Below, one piece after another: positions 20,801 to 28,888 of a stretch of 64,000 nt of DNA; positions within the stretch are counted from its first letter, which is position 1; each line of letters starts with the position of its first letter. The position numbers and the translations under genes were made by a program. A model generated the notes under the pieces. The model was not told the origin of the DNA. It did not search any database and saw only the letters and a list, made by a program, of their open reading frames with translations. This stretch comes from Desulfosarcina sp. BuS5 (lineage in GTDB: Bacteria; Desulfobacterota; Desulfobacteria; Desulfobacterales; BuS5). The stretch spans positions 248,001 to 312,000 of the forward strand of contig NZ_CP087952.1 of assembly GCF_028752835.1 (NCBI RefSeq), read 5' to 3'.

Positions 20801-21645
20801 GGGAGATGAGGACAAAAACTGAATGTCCCACCGCCATAACAAATTCGTCGGATCTTATCCTTATCCTGAAATATCTGTCAGGACGTCTGCCTGTATCAGA
20901 TTTTGAAATAGACTTTGGGCAAAAGGGAACGGCCCTGAACATGCTCGACATTCTCTTCAGTTGCCTGGGTAACTCGATCAACGCCATGTCCCGTCCGGTT
21001 GACGCGATAAAACATCAGGCCAAAACCGTTACCGTAGGAACAAGCCGCATAAGCACAAAGGTTGGGGGTATTCTTTTTGATACGTTAAACTCATACGGTT
21101 TGAGAATTTCGCAAATTTTAAACAGAAATGTTCTGGTACTGAGAAATCTTCAGGATATTGTTTCTAAAATTAATGGCGCCATTCTGTACAGGATATCCGG
21201 CTTGACTCTCCTGGGAGAACCTGCTGATAATACAACCATAGAGATAATCAGAAAGGAAGGATCTTTAGCCCCGTTTCCATCCCGTGTGGAAAAACATAAG
21301 TTGCTTCGGGGAACAAAAGAGATAATTGTCAGACAGAGCAATGTTTATATTGGAAAAGGCAGAAAAGACGACCGGAACATAATAATTATCCCGGTGCTGT
21401 CGGCATCTTCCGATATGCCCAATATCATAGAATGCCTGCTGTTGCTGCATATTTCCTTTAAAGAGAATATTCCTCTTCCTGTAAAGATAAAGGCCCTGGG
21501 GGGAAAATATCAGCATATAAAGAACATTGTTCAGGAAAACAGCCTGCTCTGGGATGATAAATATATCGAGATGGTAGAGACAGACAGACTTTTCGGACGA
21601 TCTGCTGAAAAGATCGGTGAATATATAGCAGCCAGTTTAATATAA
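17854..21645 (+). CDS. very large GlmS-like protein (class II glutaminase plus two SIS domains)
   Basis: The product has about 1263 residues, twice the size of glucosamine-6-phosphate synthase. CGLAGIVSF at residues 56-64 resembles the N-terminal nucleophile motif, but here it sits behind a 55-residue leader. The next glutaminase motif, HTRWASIGAISEPNCHP, comes about 290 residues later instead of ~70. LNGDIDNY, QRGSGQAIFIGL and STSEVYGF follow. Two SIS domains (FVGQGTAGVAAQA and AISQSGTTTDT; YWAAVGSGPNKVSA) come next, then a ~330-residue C-terminal extension with no family I recognise. I chose ATG 17854 because TAAGGA lies seven bases upstream; earlier in-frame ATGs lie within the PBP gene. 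Confidence 0.82.
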   Translation: MKFFNMIVRFVYPVYEFLQPYFKADLYFGISPGSIKNREKHSAIVLFPCHCNMLCCGLAGIVSFVSNKTSASGVNITLLKEMAATTSEKSIEFCKERNLSLENYYLGGKDFIESLLLEVRVLKQDHLFYKIFLDHALQDDMADVSQLLNDVIEHETKELTVRMGLLSATELDAASGCLEGLRDAAWCLDKEILGNIKKVGNLLQNNKTEPSSSTLVIFKKINAVLGSIDCLEVRGRDSAGISLLFVLEKNEYELFLEAIRKSNQDEKSGENLISEFEKRSEDDLLVNRSISISENGNNEKNSTVAVIITYKIAAEIGSLGDNINFIRSQVREDSILQVLSGFSCKYNTVSAHTRWASIGAISEPNCHPVDNKTMGGKNPGCGIIHVCLNGDIDNYRILKDEYEESGDSIHQDITTDTKIIPLQIKKYLNRGLDVYEAFRMAVNDFEGSHAISMHTDLAPGKLFLAQRGSGQAIFIGLADNHYISTSEVYGFIEETSCYLKMDGEKVVAGKNGPVQGQIFVLNQESPGGLDGIDAMFYDGTSVNLGEDDIKYTEITSRDIDRQGFSHYFLKEISESPVSVERTLLNRWKIDEHETGRYILALDETVFPESLKDALAGINSDETDIRRIFFVGQGTAGVAAQACSDILNYYMRDPALYVGALKASELSGFTLNDYDDAKSMADALVVAISQSGTTTDTNRAIDMVRERGAHTLGIVNRRDSDLTFKVDGVMYTSSGRDIEMSVASTKAFYSQIIAGALLGLNIARLKGKRDAEFIDSEIKEMLKLPDRMREILSKKDEIGESARRLASTRIYWAAVGSGPNKVSADEIRIKLSELCYKTISSDFVEDKKHIDLSSEPLIIVCAAGANDSVIGDIVKDTAIFHAHKAAPVIIADEGETDFEPYAEDVFYVPAVKQHFAPIVNTLVGHIWGYYAALAINEGSKFLHTFRKELQEIIDGYTQDGFNGYEIILENRFRERIVLFYNEFREMRTKTECPTAITNSSDLILILKYLSGRLPVSDFEIDFGQKGTALNMLDILFSCLGNSINAMSRPVDAIKHQAKTVTVGTSRISTKVGGILFDTLNSYGLRISQILNRNVLVLRNLQDIVSKINGAILYRISGLTLLGEPADNTTIEIIRKEGSLAPFPSRVEKHKLLRGTKEIIVRQSNVYIGKGRKDDRNIIIIPVLSASSDMPNIIECLLLLHISFKENIPLPVKIKALGGKYQHIKNIVQENSLLWDDKYIEMVETDRLFGRSAEKIGEYIAASLI

Positions 21646-21663
21646 AATTCCGGCTCATCTTTT

Positions 21664-21680
21664 TGCAATTGTCAATTGCA
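21664..21680. other. short inverted repeat between convergent genes
   Basis: TGCAATTGTCAATTGCA is a perfect inverted repeat flanked by T-runs, lying between the convergent GlmS-like and cbiF genes. It could act as a weak terminator for the plus strand, but the stem is AT-rich and the following T-run is only four bases. Confidence 0.25.
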
Positions 21681-21699
21681 GTTTTAGTGTGGGACGTAT

Positions 21700-22476
21700 T
21701 TACTCCAGGCCTCTGTAGCCATGCTGGAATTTTTTGTCATAAAGTTTGGATTTGTACTTTAACTGGTCAAGGCTTACGTTAAGTGCTTTGCCGACAATGA
21801 TTAAGGCTTGATGAGTTATTTTTTTTTCTTTTACAATCCGGGCAAGATCTTTCACCTGGGTGCAAAATATTTTTTCTTCCGGCTGGCTGACCCTGAAAGC
21901 GACTGCGCAGGCGCATTCCCCGCCATAAGTTTTTTCTAAAATTTCAGAGACTTTATCGATCATGGTAATGCTGAGATAGATTACCATGGATGCTTGATGG
22001 GTTGCCAGTTTGGCTAAAGCCTCGGCTTCCGGCACCGGAGTTCTGCCTTCCATACGTGTTAGAATCAGAGTTTGTGAAATTTCCGGCAGGGTATATTCTA
22101 TGCCCATGGATGCGGCTGCCGCAAAGGCGGCCGTAACTCCGGGTATAACAATATAATCGATAGATTTTTTTTTCAATTCCGCCATCTGTTCAAAAATGGC
22201 TCCATAAAGGCTGGGGTCTCCGGTATGCAGGCGCACAACATTTTTCCCATCTAAATAATATTTTTTAATCTCTTCTATTATTTCAGCAAGATGCATTGAG
22301 GCGCTGCTTAAAATTTTTACTCCCTTGGTAGTCCATGTTAACAGGCTTTCCGGAACAAGCGAGCCTGCATAAATAACCAGATCGGCATTCATAAGAGCGC
22401 GCTGTCCTTTAACAGTAATCAATTCAGGATCTCCCGGCCCGGCACCGACAAAAATTACAGGATTGGTTTTTGGCAT
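21700..22476 (-). CDS. cbiF: cobalt-precorrin-4 C11-methyltransferase
   Basis: This SAM-dependent tetrapyrrole methylase acts on the C11 position in corrin ring synthesis. The 258-residue protein begins PVIFVGAGPGDPELITVKG, the family's first SAM loop. It continues with YAGSLVPE, HTGDPSLYGAI and VIPGVTAAFAAAASMG, which is characteristic of CbiF/CobM. It is the last gene of the riboswitch-controlled corrin operon and directly follows cbiET. Confidence 0.93.
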   Translation of the reverse strand: MPKTNPVIFVGAGPGDPELITVKGQRALMNADLVIYAGSLVPESLLTWTTKGVKILSSASMHLAEIIEEIKKYYLDGKNVVRLHTGDPSLYGAIFEQMAELKKKSIDYIVIPGVTAAFAAAASMGIEYTLPEISQTLILTRMEGRTPVPEAEALAKLATHQASMVIYLSITMIDKVSEILEKTYGGECACAVAFRVSQPEEKIFCTQVKDLARIVKEKKITHQALIIVGKALNVSLDQLKYKSKLYDKKFQHGYRGLE

Positions 22477-22477
22477 G

Positions 22478-23719
22478 TTACGCCTCCTTGCGTTTTCCGG
22501 TTATTATCCATACCGGATTTTGAGATTCCAGCCTTTCACCCCACGGCATATCTTTTCTATTATTTACCTGGATCTGAATAAAATCAGTTGTAAATCCGGC
22601 CTTTTCCAGGGGTTGCAGGGCAGCTTCAATATTCTGCACTAAAACCGTGTTGATGACTATAATTCCATTTTCTTTGAGGCGGGAAGATGCTGCTTTTATT
22701 ATTTTTCCCAAATCCCGGCCTCCTCCTCCCATAAAGATTCGATCCGGCCGCGGCAGATTTTCGAGCCCTATGGGCAGTTTTGTATTGATGATTTCAAGAT
22801 TGTTTACATTATAGCGATTTTTATTATTCTGAATCTGTATTATTCTTTCTTTATGTTGTTCCAGGGCAAATATTACACCGGTTGTAATAAAACAGGATGA
22901 TTCAATAGATACTGAACCGCTGCCGGCTCCTAAGTCCCACAATATACTATCCGGCATAAGACGGAGTTTTGAAATAACAACTGCTCTTACTTCTGCTTTG
23001 GTAATCAGCCCATCCTTATGGTCAAAAGAAGACTCCGGCATGCCGAGATAGGGCCTTTCAGGCGGCTCGATATTCATATCTACAGGCTTGCGTTTTAAAA
23101 CAACCATGTTGGGCTCTGAAAAAGTCTTTTCGACTGCATTGTCGAGTTCATACCATTCAACATGTTCGTAGGGGGTTCCGAGCTGTTCGAGAACACACAT
23201 TTGAAAGTCAGAGCAGTTATTTTCCATCAGCAGCTTTGCGACCATGGCGGGATTATTGTTCGAATCTGTAAAAAGAGCTATCTTTTCTTTTTTTGCGAGG
23301 GCGGACAAGAGGGCGTTTTTTTGTTCCCTGCCATGCATGCTTATCACATGAACATCATGCCAGGGTTCCTTGATACGGGCAAATACCGCCGCAACGGATG
23401 TAATATTCGGATAGATATTGATCATATCCGCGCCGATCGATCTGATCAAGAGAGACCCTATGCCGAAATAGAGCGGATCTCCCGATGCAAGGACAACTAT
23501 GGAGAGCCCTGTTTCGCTGTTTTCTATTCTATCCTTGATAAAGTCTATAATCTTTTTTAAGTTTTTGGTGATATCTTTTTTCCGGGCAGGCAGATCTTTA
23601 AAATGATCAAGATGTCTTTTGCCCCCGATGAGTATATCAGCCTGCTTGATCAATTCGAGATGCCTGGCTGTTAGATCATCCAGCGAAAGTCCTATGCCTA
23701 TAACAGATATTGGTTTCAT
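22478..23719 (-). CDS. cbiET: precorrin-6Y C5,15-methyltransferase and C12-decarboxylase fusion (CbiE-CbiT)
   Basis: The 413-residue protein fuses two enzymes. The N-terminal CbiE part (~1-205) has ISVIGIGLSLDDLT and VVLASGDPLYFGIGS. The C-terminal CbiT part (~225-413) has the Rossmann SAM motif LWDLGAGSGSVSIE and RIFMGGGGRDL. Together they methylate C5 and C15 and decarboxylate the C12 acetate. It corresponds to CobL in the aerobic pathway, but the neighbours (CbiK, CbiD) indicate the early-cobalt route. The cbiF stop region follows after one base. Confidence 0.93.
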   Translation of the reverse strand: MKPISVIGIGLSLDDLTARHLELIKQADILIGGKRHLDHFKDLPARKKDITKNLKKIIDFIKDRIENSETGLSIVVLASGDPLYFGIGSLLIRSIGADMINIYPNITSVAAVFARIKEPWHDVHVISMHGREQKNALLSALAKKEKIALFTDSNNNPAMVAKLLMENNCSDFQMCVLEQLGTPYEHVEWYELDNAVEKTFSEPNMVVLKRKPVDMNIEPPERPYLGMPESSFDHKDGLITKAEVRAVVISKLRLMPDSILWDLGAGSGSVSIESSCFITTGVIFALEQHKERIIQIQNNKNRYNVNNLEIINTKLPIGLENLPRPDRIFMGGGGRDLGKIIKAASSRLKENGIIVINTVLVQNIEAALQPLEKAGFTTDFIQIQVNNRKDMPWGERLESQNPVWIITGKRKEA

Positions 23720-23782
23720 GCGTTGTTCTAATTTATTCCTAAAGCGGCAAAGCCGCAGTTTTGGGTTTTAGGTTTTGGGAAA

Positions 23783-23884
23783 TTTTTGGTGGATTCGCTA
23801 CGCTTAATCCACCCTACACATTTTATATAAAGTTGGTAGGATTGTAGGGTGGATTAAGGAGCGTAAGCGACGAATCCACCAAAA
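23783..23884. repeat. large inverted repeat between cbiD and cbiET
   Basis: The left arm TTGGTGGATTCGCTACGCTT (then AATCCACCCTACA) pairs with a right arm starting TGTAGGGTGGATTAAGGAGC and ending CGAATCCACCAA, separated by ~22 bases. The ~35-base imperfect stem belongs to a GGTGGATTacgC-type palindrome seen in many bacterial genomes. It sits within the 325-base gap in an otherwise tightly packed operon and may influence expression of cbiET-cbiF. Confidence 0.8.
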
Positions 23885-24044
23885 TAATTCTGGAGAAGAT
23901 ATCAAATTAACCACCTACAAAATTTGTAGCTACTTTTTCATTATAATTTTCTTGTTTTTTATGACAGGATTTCAGGAGTAAGGTACTAAATAGTAATAGT
24001 TCGCCAAAGGTATTAACTCACTGGAACCCAGGTCATGTAAAGGC

Positions 24045-25160
24045 TTACATGGAATCAAAAATTACGTTTCCGCTATAATCGAAAATTATACTTTCTATCC
24101 GGATATCGGAGGTTGAAAATTTTTTTGCCGATTGTATCATTTTTTTGCCCACGTAGGCGACTATTTCCGGATATTGCGGGTAAATAAAGTCAAAAGAATG
24201 ACGGGCAGTATTGGCTGAGCGCACCTTTTTGGCCAGCACCTGACCCTGTTCCTGTTTCGGGATAATTTCAAGACACCATTCCGCAAGCTTTTCCAATGTT
24301 AATTCCGCTTTTGAAGCGTGCGTGTGGGGAATCCCCTGGGCCTGTTTTATTGCTTTGGCAAAAAAGACTGCCAGAATGGCTGTTTTTAATTTTTTTTCTG
24401 AAGCTGCTTTAATGGCCATTTCAAAAAAATCGCCTATTTGTATAAAAGCCTCTTCAGCAAGATCGGGCATAAATGCCTGGGCCAATTTTTCACTCCGCCT
24501 GCCTGTGGTCAGAATAACAGTATCTAAACCGACTGCATTCGCTACGGAAATTGATGATTTTATTGTTGCAATATAGGCATCATGGGACAAGGGTCTTGCT
24601 ATGCCGGTAGTGCCGAGGATGGAAATACCCCCCAGGATTCCGAGCCTGGCATTTAATGTTTTTTTGGCAAGCTCTTCTCCCTGGGGCACAAAGATGCTGA
24701 CCTTAAGATTATTCCTTATTTTGTGCCTGATCAGCATATCTTTTGATGCTTCTATTATCATTTTTAGAGGCCCGGGATTTATGGCATGCTCTCCGGGCGG
24801 TATCTCAAGCCCCGGCTTGGTAACCTTTCCCACGCCCCGGCCGCCTGCAATATGGATTCGGCCGGCTTTTTCTTTATCAATAGATACTATTGCTCCGATT
24901 TCCGCTCTGTGGGTTATGTCCGGATCGTCTCCTGCATCTTTAATTACTATGCATTCAGCAGTATTTGATTTTTTTAAAACGCACCTTTCTATTTTTATGT
25001 TGATATAATCTCCTGTAAGGAGTCTTATCCTTACACTTGCCGGGATTTTTTTTTCAAGTATTAAGGCAAGGGCGCCTTTGGCTGCGGCTGCGGCTGCTGT
25101 TCCGGTTGTAAAACCTGATTTGAGTCTCTTTTTTTTTGATTTTCGTTGTTCAGTCTTCAT
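24045..25160 (-). CDS. cbiD: cobalt-precorrin-5B C1-methyltransferase
   Basis: CbiD methylates C1 in the anaerobic corrin pathway and has no counterpart of the same fold in the aerobic route, so it is diagnostic. Of the 371 residues, LKSGFTTGTAAAAAAKGAL near the N-terminus, GGRGVGKVTKPGLEIP, and GTTGIARPLS are all hallmarks. It lies five bases downstream of cbiL. The basic N-terminus RKSKKKRLK is common in the family. Confidence 0.95.
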   Translation of the reverse strand: MKTEQRKSKKKRLKSGFTTGTAAAAAAKGALALILEKKIPASVRIRLLTGDYINIKIERCVLKKSNTAECIVIKDAGDDPDITHRAEIGAIVSIDKEKAGRIHIAGGRGVGKVTKPGLEIPPGEHAINPGPLKMIIEASKDMLIRHKIRNNLKVSIFVPQGEELAKKTLNARLGILGGISILGTTGIARPLSHDAYIATIKSSISVANAVGLDTVILTTGRRSEKLAQAFMPDLAEEAFIQIGDFFEMAIKAASEKKLKTAILAVFFAKAIKQAQGIPHTHASKAELTLEKLAEWCLEIIPKQEQGQVLAKKVRSANTARHSFDFIYPQYPEIVAYVGKKMIQSAKKFSTSDIRIESIIFDYSGNVIFDSM

Positions 25161-25165
25161 CCATT

Positions 25166-25882
25166 CTATTTTGTATTTTTGGTAAGAATGAGAGTCCAGT
25201 ATTCCGGTGGCTTTTTTTCCAGCGTTCTTACATCTTCAATAACCTCTTCGTCGGGTAATCCGCAGCTTGTTATTGCAATGCTGTTTTCCGTCATCCCGGT
25301 TTCATCCAGGGCAGAGACTATATCTTTAACTTTTTTATAGGCTTTTAATATAGCAACATTTTCCGCTTTACCGGCGAACTGTCTCAAGCGGTCGCCGCCG
25401 TTGGCGCCGGAAAGCAGCAGAAGAGACTCTTCGCCTTCCACCAGCGGTCTGTTCAGGCGTGATGCCGCGGCCTGGAAAGAGGTTATGCCTGGTATGCTGA
25501 CTACATTCAAGTGTGGAGCAAGTCTTTGGGTAGACTGGAGGATATATCCATATGTCGCGTATACCATTGAATCTCCGAGTGTTACAAAAGCCGCATCCTG
25601 CCCTTGTTCCAGCAGGGTAATTATTTTGCGGGCATGCTCATCCCAGGCTTTTTGAGCCACACTTTTATCTTTGGTCATGGGGAAAGGGAGCATTTCGACT
25701 TTTGCTGTATCGGGTATGTGTGATTTTGCAATATTAACTGCCTGGCTATGCTGATTTTTGCTGGAAGCAGCAGCAAAAATTATATCTACTTTTTTTAAAA
25801 TTTTTACGGCTTTTAAGGTTATCATCTCAGGATCGCCCGGGCCGACTCCTATACCGTATAATGTTCCTGTTTTTTTATTCAT
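25166..25882 (-). CDS. cbiL: precorrin-2 C20-methyltransferase
   Basis: This 238-residue tetrapyrrole methylase begins GTLYGIGVGPGDPEMITLKA, with the C20-type GVGPGDPE loop. FVTLGDSMVYATYGYI and GITSFQAAASRL also match CbiL/CobI. It methylates (cobalt-)precorrin-2 at C20, the first committed methylation after cobalt insertion in this pathway. It overlaps the cbiC stop by eight bases. Confidence 0.93.
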   Translation of the reverse strand: MNKKTGTLYGIGVGPGDPEMITLKAVKILKKVDIIFAAASSKNQHSQAVNIAKSHIPDTAKVEMLPFPMTKDKSVAQKAWDEHARKIITLLEQGQDAAFVTLGDSMVYATYGYILQSTQRLAPHLNVVSIPGITSFQAAASRLNRPLVEGEESLLLLSGANGGDRLRQFAGKAENVAILKAYKKVKDIVSALDETGMTENSIAITSCGLPDEEVIEDVRTLEKKPPEYWTLILTKNTK

Positions 25883-26495
25883 GTTCTCCTTTTGCTATAT
25901 TTGCAAGGGCGTTAATTACGCTTGCAGCTATATTTGATCCACCTTTACGCTCGATATTTGTAATGTAAGGATAATCTGTTTCTATAAGCGCAGCCTTTGA
26001 TTCTGCCGCGTTTACAAATCCCACCGGCAGGCCGACAACAAGCGCCGGCGCAGCCTTTCCTGTTTTAATAAGCTCTATAAGGCGCAAAAGCGCAGTCGGA
26101 GCATTTCCTATAACATATATTCCGCCTTCCATATCTGAAACTGCCGCATCGACTGCCGCATGCGCCCTGGTTGTTTTTTTCTCAGCAGCCATTTTTTCAA
26201 CTTCAGCATCGCTGATCAGGCATTTTACCTTTACATTAAAGCCGTTCAGCCTTTTTTTGCTGATACCGGACATGGCCATCGTTGTATCTGTTATGATTGT
26301 TTCCCCATGTTGCATGGCGTTTATACCAGCTTCAATGGCCTGATGGTGAAAGCGGACTGTTTGCATATATTCAAAGTCGGCTGAAGTATGAATCATTCGG
26401 CGGACTATTGGCCATTCTTTTTTCGAAAAATTATGTTCCCCAGCTTCCTCGTCAATTATTTTAAAGCTTAAGGCTTCAATATCAGATGGTTTCAT
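25875..26495 (-). CDS. cbiC: (cobalt-)precorrin-8 methylmutase
   Basis: CbiC moves the C11 methyl group to C12, forming cobyrinic acid. The 206 residues include VRRMIHTSADFEY with the catalytic His, TIITDTTMAMSGI, and VVGLPVGFVNAAESK, which binds substrate. The gene overlaps cbiA by four bases upstream and cbiL by eight bases downstream, so it sits in a translationally coupled block. Confidence 0.95.
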   Translation of the reverse strand: MKPSDIEALSFKIIDEEAGEHNFSKKEWPIVRRMIHTSADFEYMQTVRFHHQAIEAGINAMQHGETIITDTTMAMSGISKKRLNGFNVKVKCLISDAEVEKMAAEKKTTRAHAAVDAAVSDMEGGIYVIGNAPTALLRLIELIKTGKAAPALVVGLPVGFVNAAESKAALIETDYPYITNIERKGGSNIAASVINALANIAKGEHE

Positions 26496-27886
26496 TTTTT
26501 TGTCCTTTTACATTTATTATAAGCCCTGCAAACGTCTGTAAATGTCTTGGCAGTATCCGGACAGGAGCCGAAATGCAGATGGCAATAACTCCCCAGGGTA
26601 TTATTTATCCTGTAACCTTTTAATTTCTTCTCCTGACCGCTTCTGTCGGCGGCCTTATAAATATTGTCTATGTTTATTTCCATCAAAGGGTCATCTGTTT
26701 CGGAGTAATGAAATTCATGCCCTTTTATTTTTTCTCCTGCGCGGCCGATAATAGTATCCTGTGACAATGAAATCTCGCGATACCCCAGGGCTTTTAATTT
26801 TGTAAACATTCTTGTTGTAAAGGGGAGGCAGCCTGACATGCAATATGCATTATCATGATGATCATAAAGTTTGCTGCAAAGATACATAAAACCGCCGCAT
26901 TCTCCGTAAATCGGCATGCCGTTAATACTTTTCTGTCTGACTTGTGCGGCAAGTTCAATATTTTTTGACAACTCTTCTGCGAATAATTCTGGATAACCTC
27001 CTCCAAAGTAAAGGCCGTCCAGGTTATCGGGCAGGCCTTTGTCATTAATGGGAGAGAAAAAAACCAGGTTAGCACCATTTGCCTGAAGCATATCAAGGTT
27101 ATCCTGGTAATAGAAACAAAAGGCATTGTCTCTTGCAACTCCGATGTTAATATATTTTTTTAATATATTCGGAAGCTTTTTATCAAACCCTGAATCTGCC
27201 GGTATATCAGGCAGGATATTGAGCAGATGTTGAATATCTATGCTCTTTTCAATTAAGTCAGCCAATTTTTCTCTATTTTTGTCCGACAGGGGATGGTCAT
27301 TATCAGTAACAAGACCAAGATGCCTTTCAGGTATGGTTATATCTTCATCTCGAATAATGCCGCCCAGACACGGCATATTAACATTATTCTCCAAAGCTTC
27401 GCGCAGATATTCAAGATGCCGTTCACTTCCAATATTATTAAAGATAACCCCGGCAAATGAAAGCTTTTTATCAAATCTTTCAAAACCCTGAACCAGGGCC
27501 GCGGCACTTCCGGCCATGCTTTTGGCGTTGACCACCAGGATCACAGGGAGGCCTGTCCACTTGGCCATTTGAGCGGTGGAACCTGCTTCGGTTTTACCGT
27601 CATAACCGTCAAAGAGTCCCATGACCCCTTCCACAATTGCCATGTCTGCATTTGCGCAATGTTTTCCGAAGCATGCAAGGTTATATTCTCTGGGCAGCAT
27701 CCATCCGTCCAGATTCCTGCTTGTTTTACCGGTGATCCTGCCATGGTGCCCCGGATCTATGAAATCAGGCCCTACCTTGAAAGGAGCTACACTTAATCCC
27801 TGCCGGGACAAGGCCGCCATAAGTGCTAAGGTTACGGTTGTTTTTCCGCAGCCACTGCTTGTTCCCGCTATTACAACTCCTTTAAT
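26492..27886 (-). CDS. cbiA: cobyrinate a,c-diamide synthase, apparent ATT start
   Basis: CbiA amidates the a and c side chains of cobyrinate using glutamine and ATP. The ATP-binding N-terminus KGVVIAGTSSGCGKTT is only included if translation begins at ATT 27886, which has a perfect AGGAGG six bases upstream. No ATG, GTG or TTG is available in frame between there and the Met codon at 27820, which would delete the P-loop. The C-terminal class I glutaminase domain has YGECGGFMYL (nucleophile Cys) and KGHEFHYSE. From ATT the protein has 464 residues, normal for CbiA. The start overlaps the transporter-binding-protein gene by 16 bases. Confidence 0.92.
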   Translation of the reverse strand: MKGVVIAGTSSGCGKTTVTLALMAALSRQGLSVAPFKVGPDFIDPGHHGRITGKTSRNLDGWMLPREYNLACFGKHCANADMAIVEGVMGLFDGYDGKTEAGSTAQMAKWTGLPVILVVNAKSMAGSAAALVQGFERFDKKLSFAGVIFNNIGSERHLEYLREALENNVNMPCLGGIIRDEDITIPERHLGLVTDNDHPLSDKNREKLADLIEKSIDIQHLLNILPDIPADSGFDKKLPNILKKYINIGVARDNAFCFYYQDNLDMLQANGANLVFFSPINDKGLPDNLDGLYFGGGYPELFAEELSKNIELAAQVRQKSINGMPIYGECGGFMYLCSKLYDHHDNAYCMSGCLPFTTRMFTKLKALGYREISLSQDTIIGRAGEKIKGHEFHYSETDDPLMEINIDNIYKAADRSGQEKKLKGYRINNTLGSYCHLHFGSCPDTAKTFTDVCRAYNKCKRTKK

Positions 27887-28887
27887 AGTAAACCTCCTGT
27901 TATTATTGCCGCTTCAACATTTTTATTAAAATAATCGGGATATAGTATCCGGCCTATTTCGTAAATTCCGTTAAGGAGTCTTGATGTCGGCCGGCAAACT
28001 ATCATTTCATCAATAATATAGATTTCTCCGTTTTGGACTGCCTTTATCAGGGAGAATCCAGGTTCATTTTTAATCAAGGATAACGAAGGTCTGTTCATTG
28101 TGCCGTATTGCGCCAGGAATACATCGATTTCCGATGCATGGGAGAGTATTTTTTCCTTGCCATATGCGGCAATATTGGTATTGCGTACTTGCTTTGCATC
28201 TTTTGCTATATTTATGCCGCCTGCTTTTTCAAGTGCAAATACAGCCATGGAATTTGAAGAAAACGTTTTCATCCTTTTATGTATGGCTTCAAAATAGACC
28301 CTTTTTTTATTCTTGATCTGTTTTGTTATTACCTCAAATAAAGAAACGCTTTGTTTGAAATGTGCGGTTACCTCTGAGGCCTTTTCTTTTTTTCCTGTTA
28401 AAATGCCTAAGATTTTCCAGTAGAGGAACATCTCCTCTATGGTTGCAGGCTGAATGGAGCAGACGGTGATTCCATTTTGTTCCAGCCTTTGCATTAATTG
28501 AGGATATCCGCGGTCGATCATCGGCCTGACAAGCACCAGGTCGGGCGTTGCCGCCAAAAATTTTTCCGGGCCATCATGATAGGAGAAGACCGGTTTTAAC
28601 AAGGCCTTTTCAGGATATACTTCATTTCTTGCAACTCCGATGATTTCTTCATCAAGACCAAGAGCAAAGAGATTCTCGGTATGCGCGCCATAAAGGGATA
28701 TAATCCGTTTAAAAGGTTTGTTGACAACAATTTTTCTACCGGATTGATCTATTATGGACGGGTCTATTATGGGCTGGTCTATTATTAAAGTATCATTTTT
28801 AATACAAAAAGAAGATGCATAAACTATGCCGTAAGTGTTCAGCCATATCCCTGAAAGCAACAACAAAATATGAAAAACAGTTGACAA
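27871..28887 (-). CDS. B12/iron-complex-type ABC transporter substrate-binding protein
   Basis: This is a periplasmic helical-backbone binding protein (BtuF/FhuD fold). After a signal peptide (STVFHILLLLSGIW onward), the mature part shows SGRKIVVNKPFKRIISLYGA, the TENLFALGLDEEIIGVA segment, and PDLVLVRP. I choose TTG at 28887 as the start because AGGAGG lies just upstream and the ATPase gene ends one base before; the frame extends to 28980 but that part would precede the signal peptide. Context inside the corrin operon suggests import of cobalamin, cobinamide or another cobalt-tetrapyrrole; an iron-siderophore cannot be ruled out. Confidence 0.85.
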   Translation of the reverse strand: MSTVFHILLLLSGIWLNTYGIVYASSFCIKNDTLIIDQPIIDPSIIDQSGRKIVVNKPFKRIISLYGAHTENLFALGLDEEIIGVARNEVYPEKALLKPVFSYHDGPEKFLAATPDLVLVRPMIDRGYPQLMQRLEQNGITVCSIQPATIEEMFLYWKILGILTGKKEKASEVTAHFKQSVSLFEVITKQIKNKKRVYFEAIHKRMKTFSSNSMAVFALEKAGGINIAKDAKQVRNTNIAAYGKEKILSHASEIDVFLAQYGTMNRPSLSLIKNEPGFSLIKAVQNGEIYIIDEMIVCRPTSRLLNGIYEIGRILYPDYFNKNVEAAIITGGLLLKEL

Positions 28888-28888
28888 C

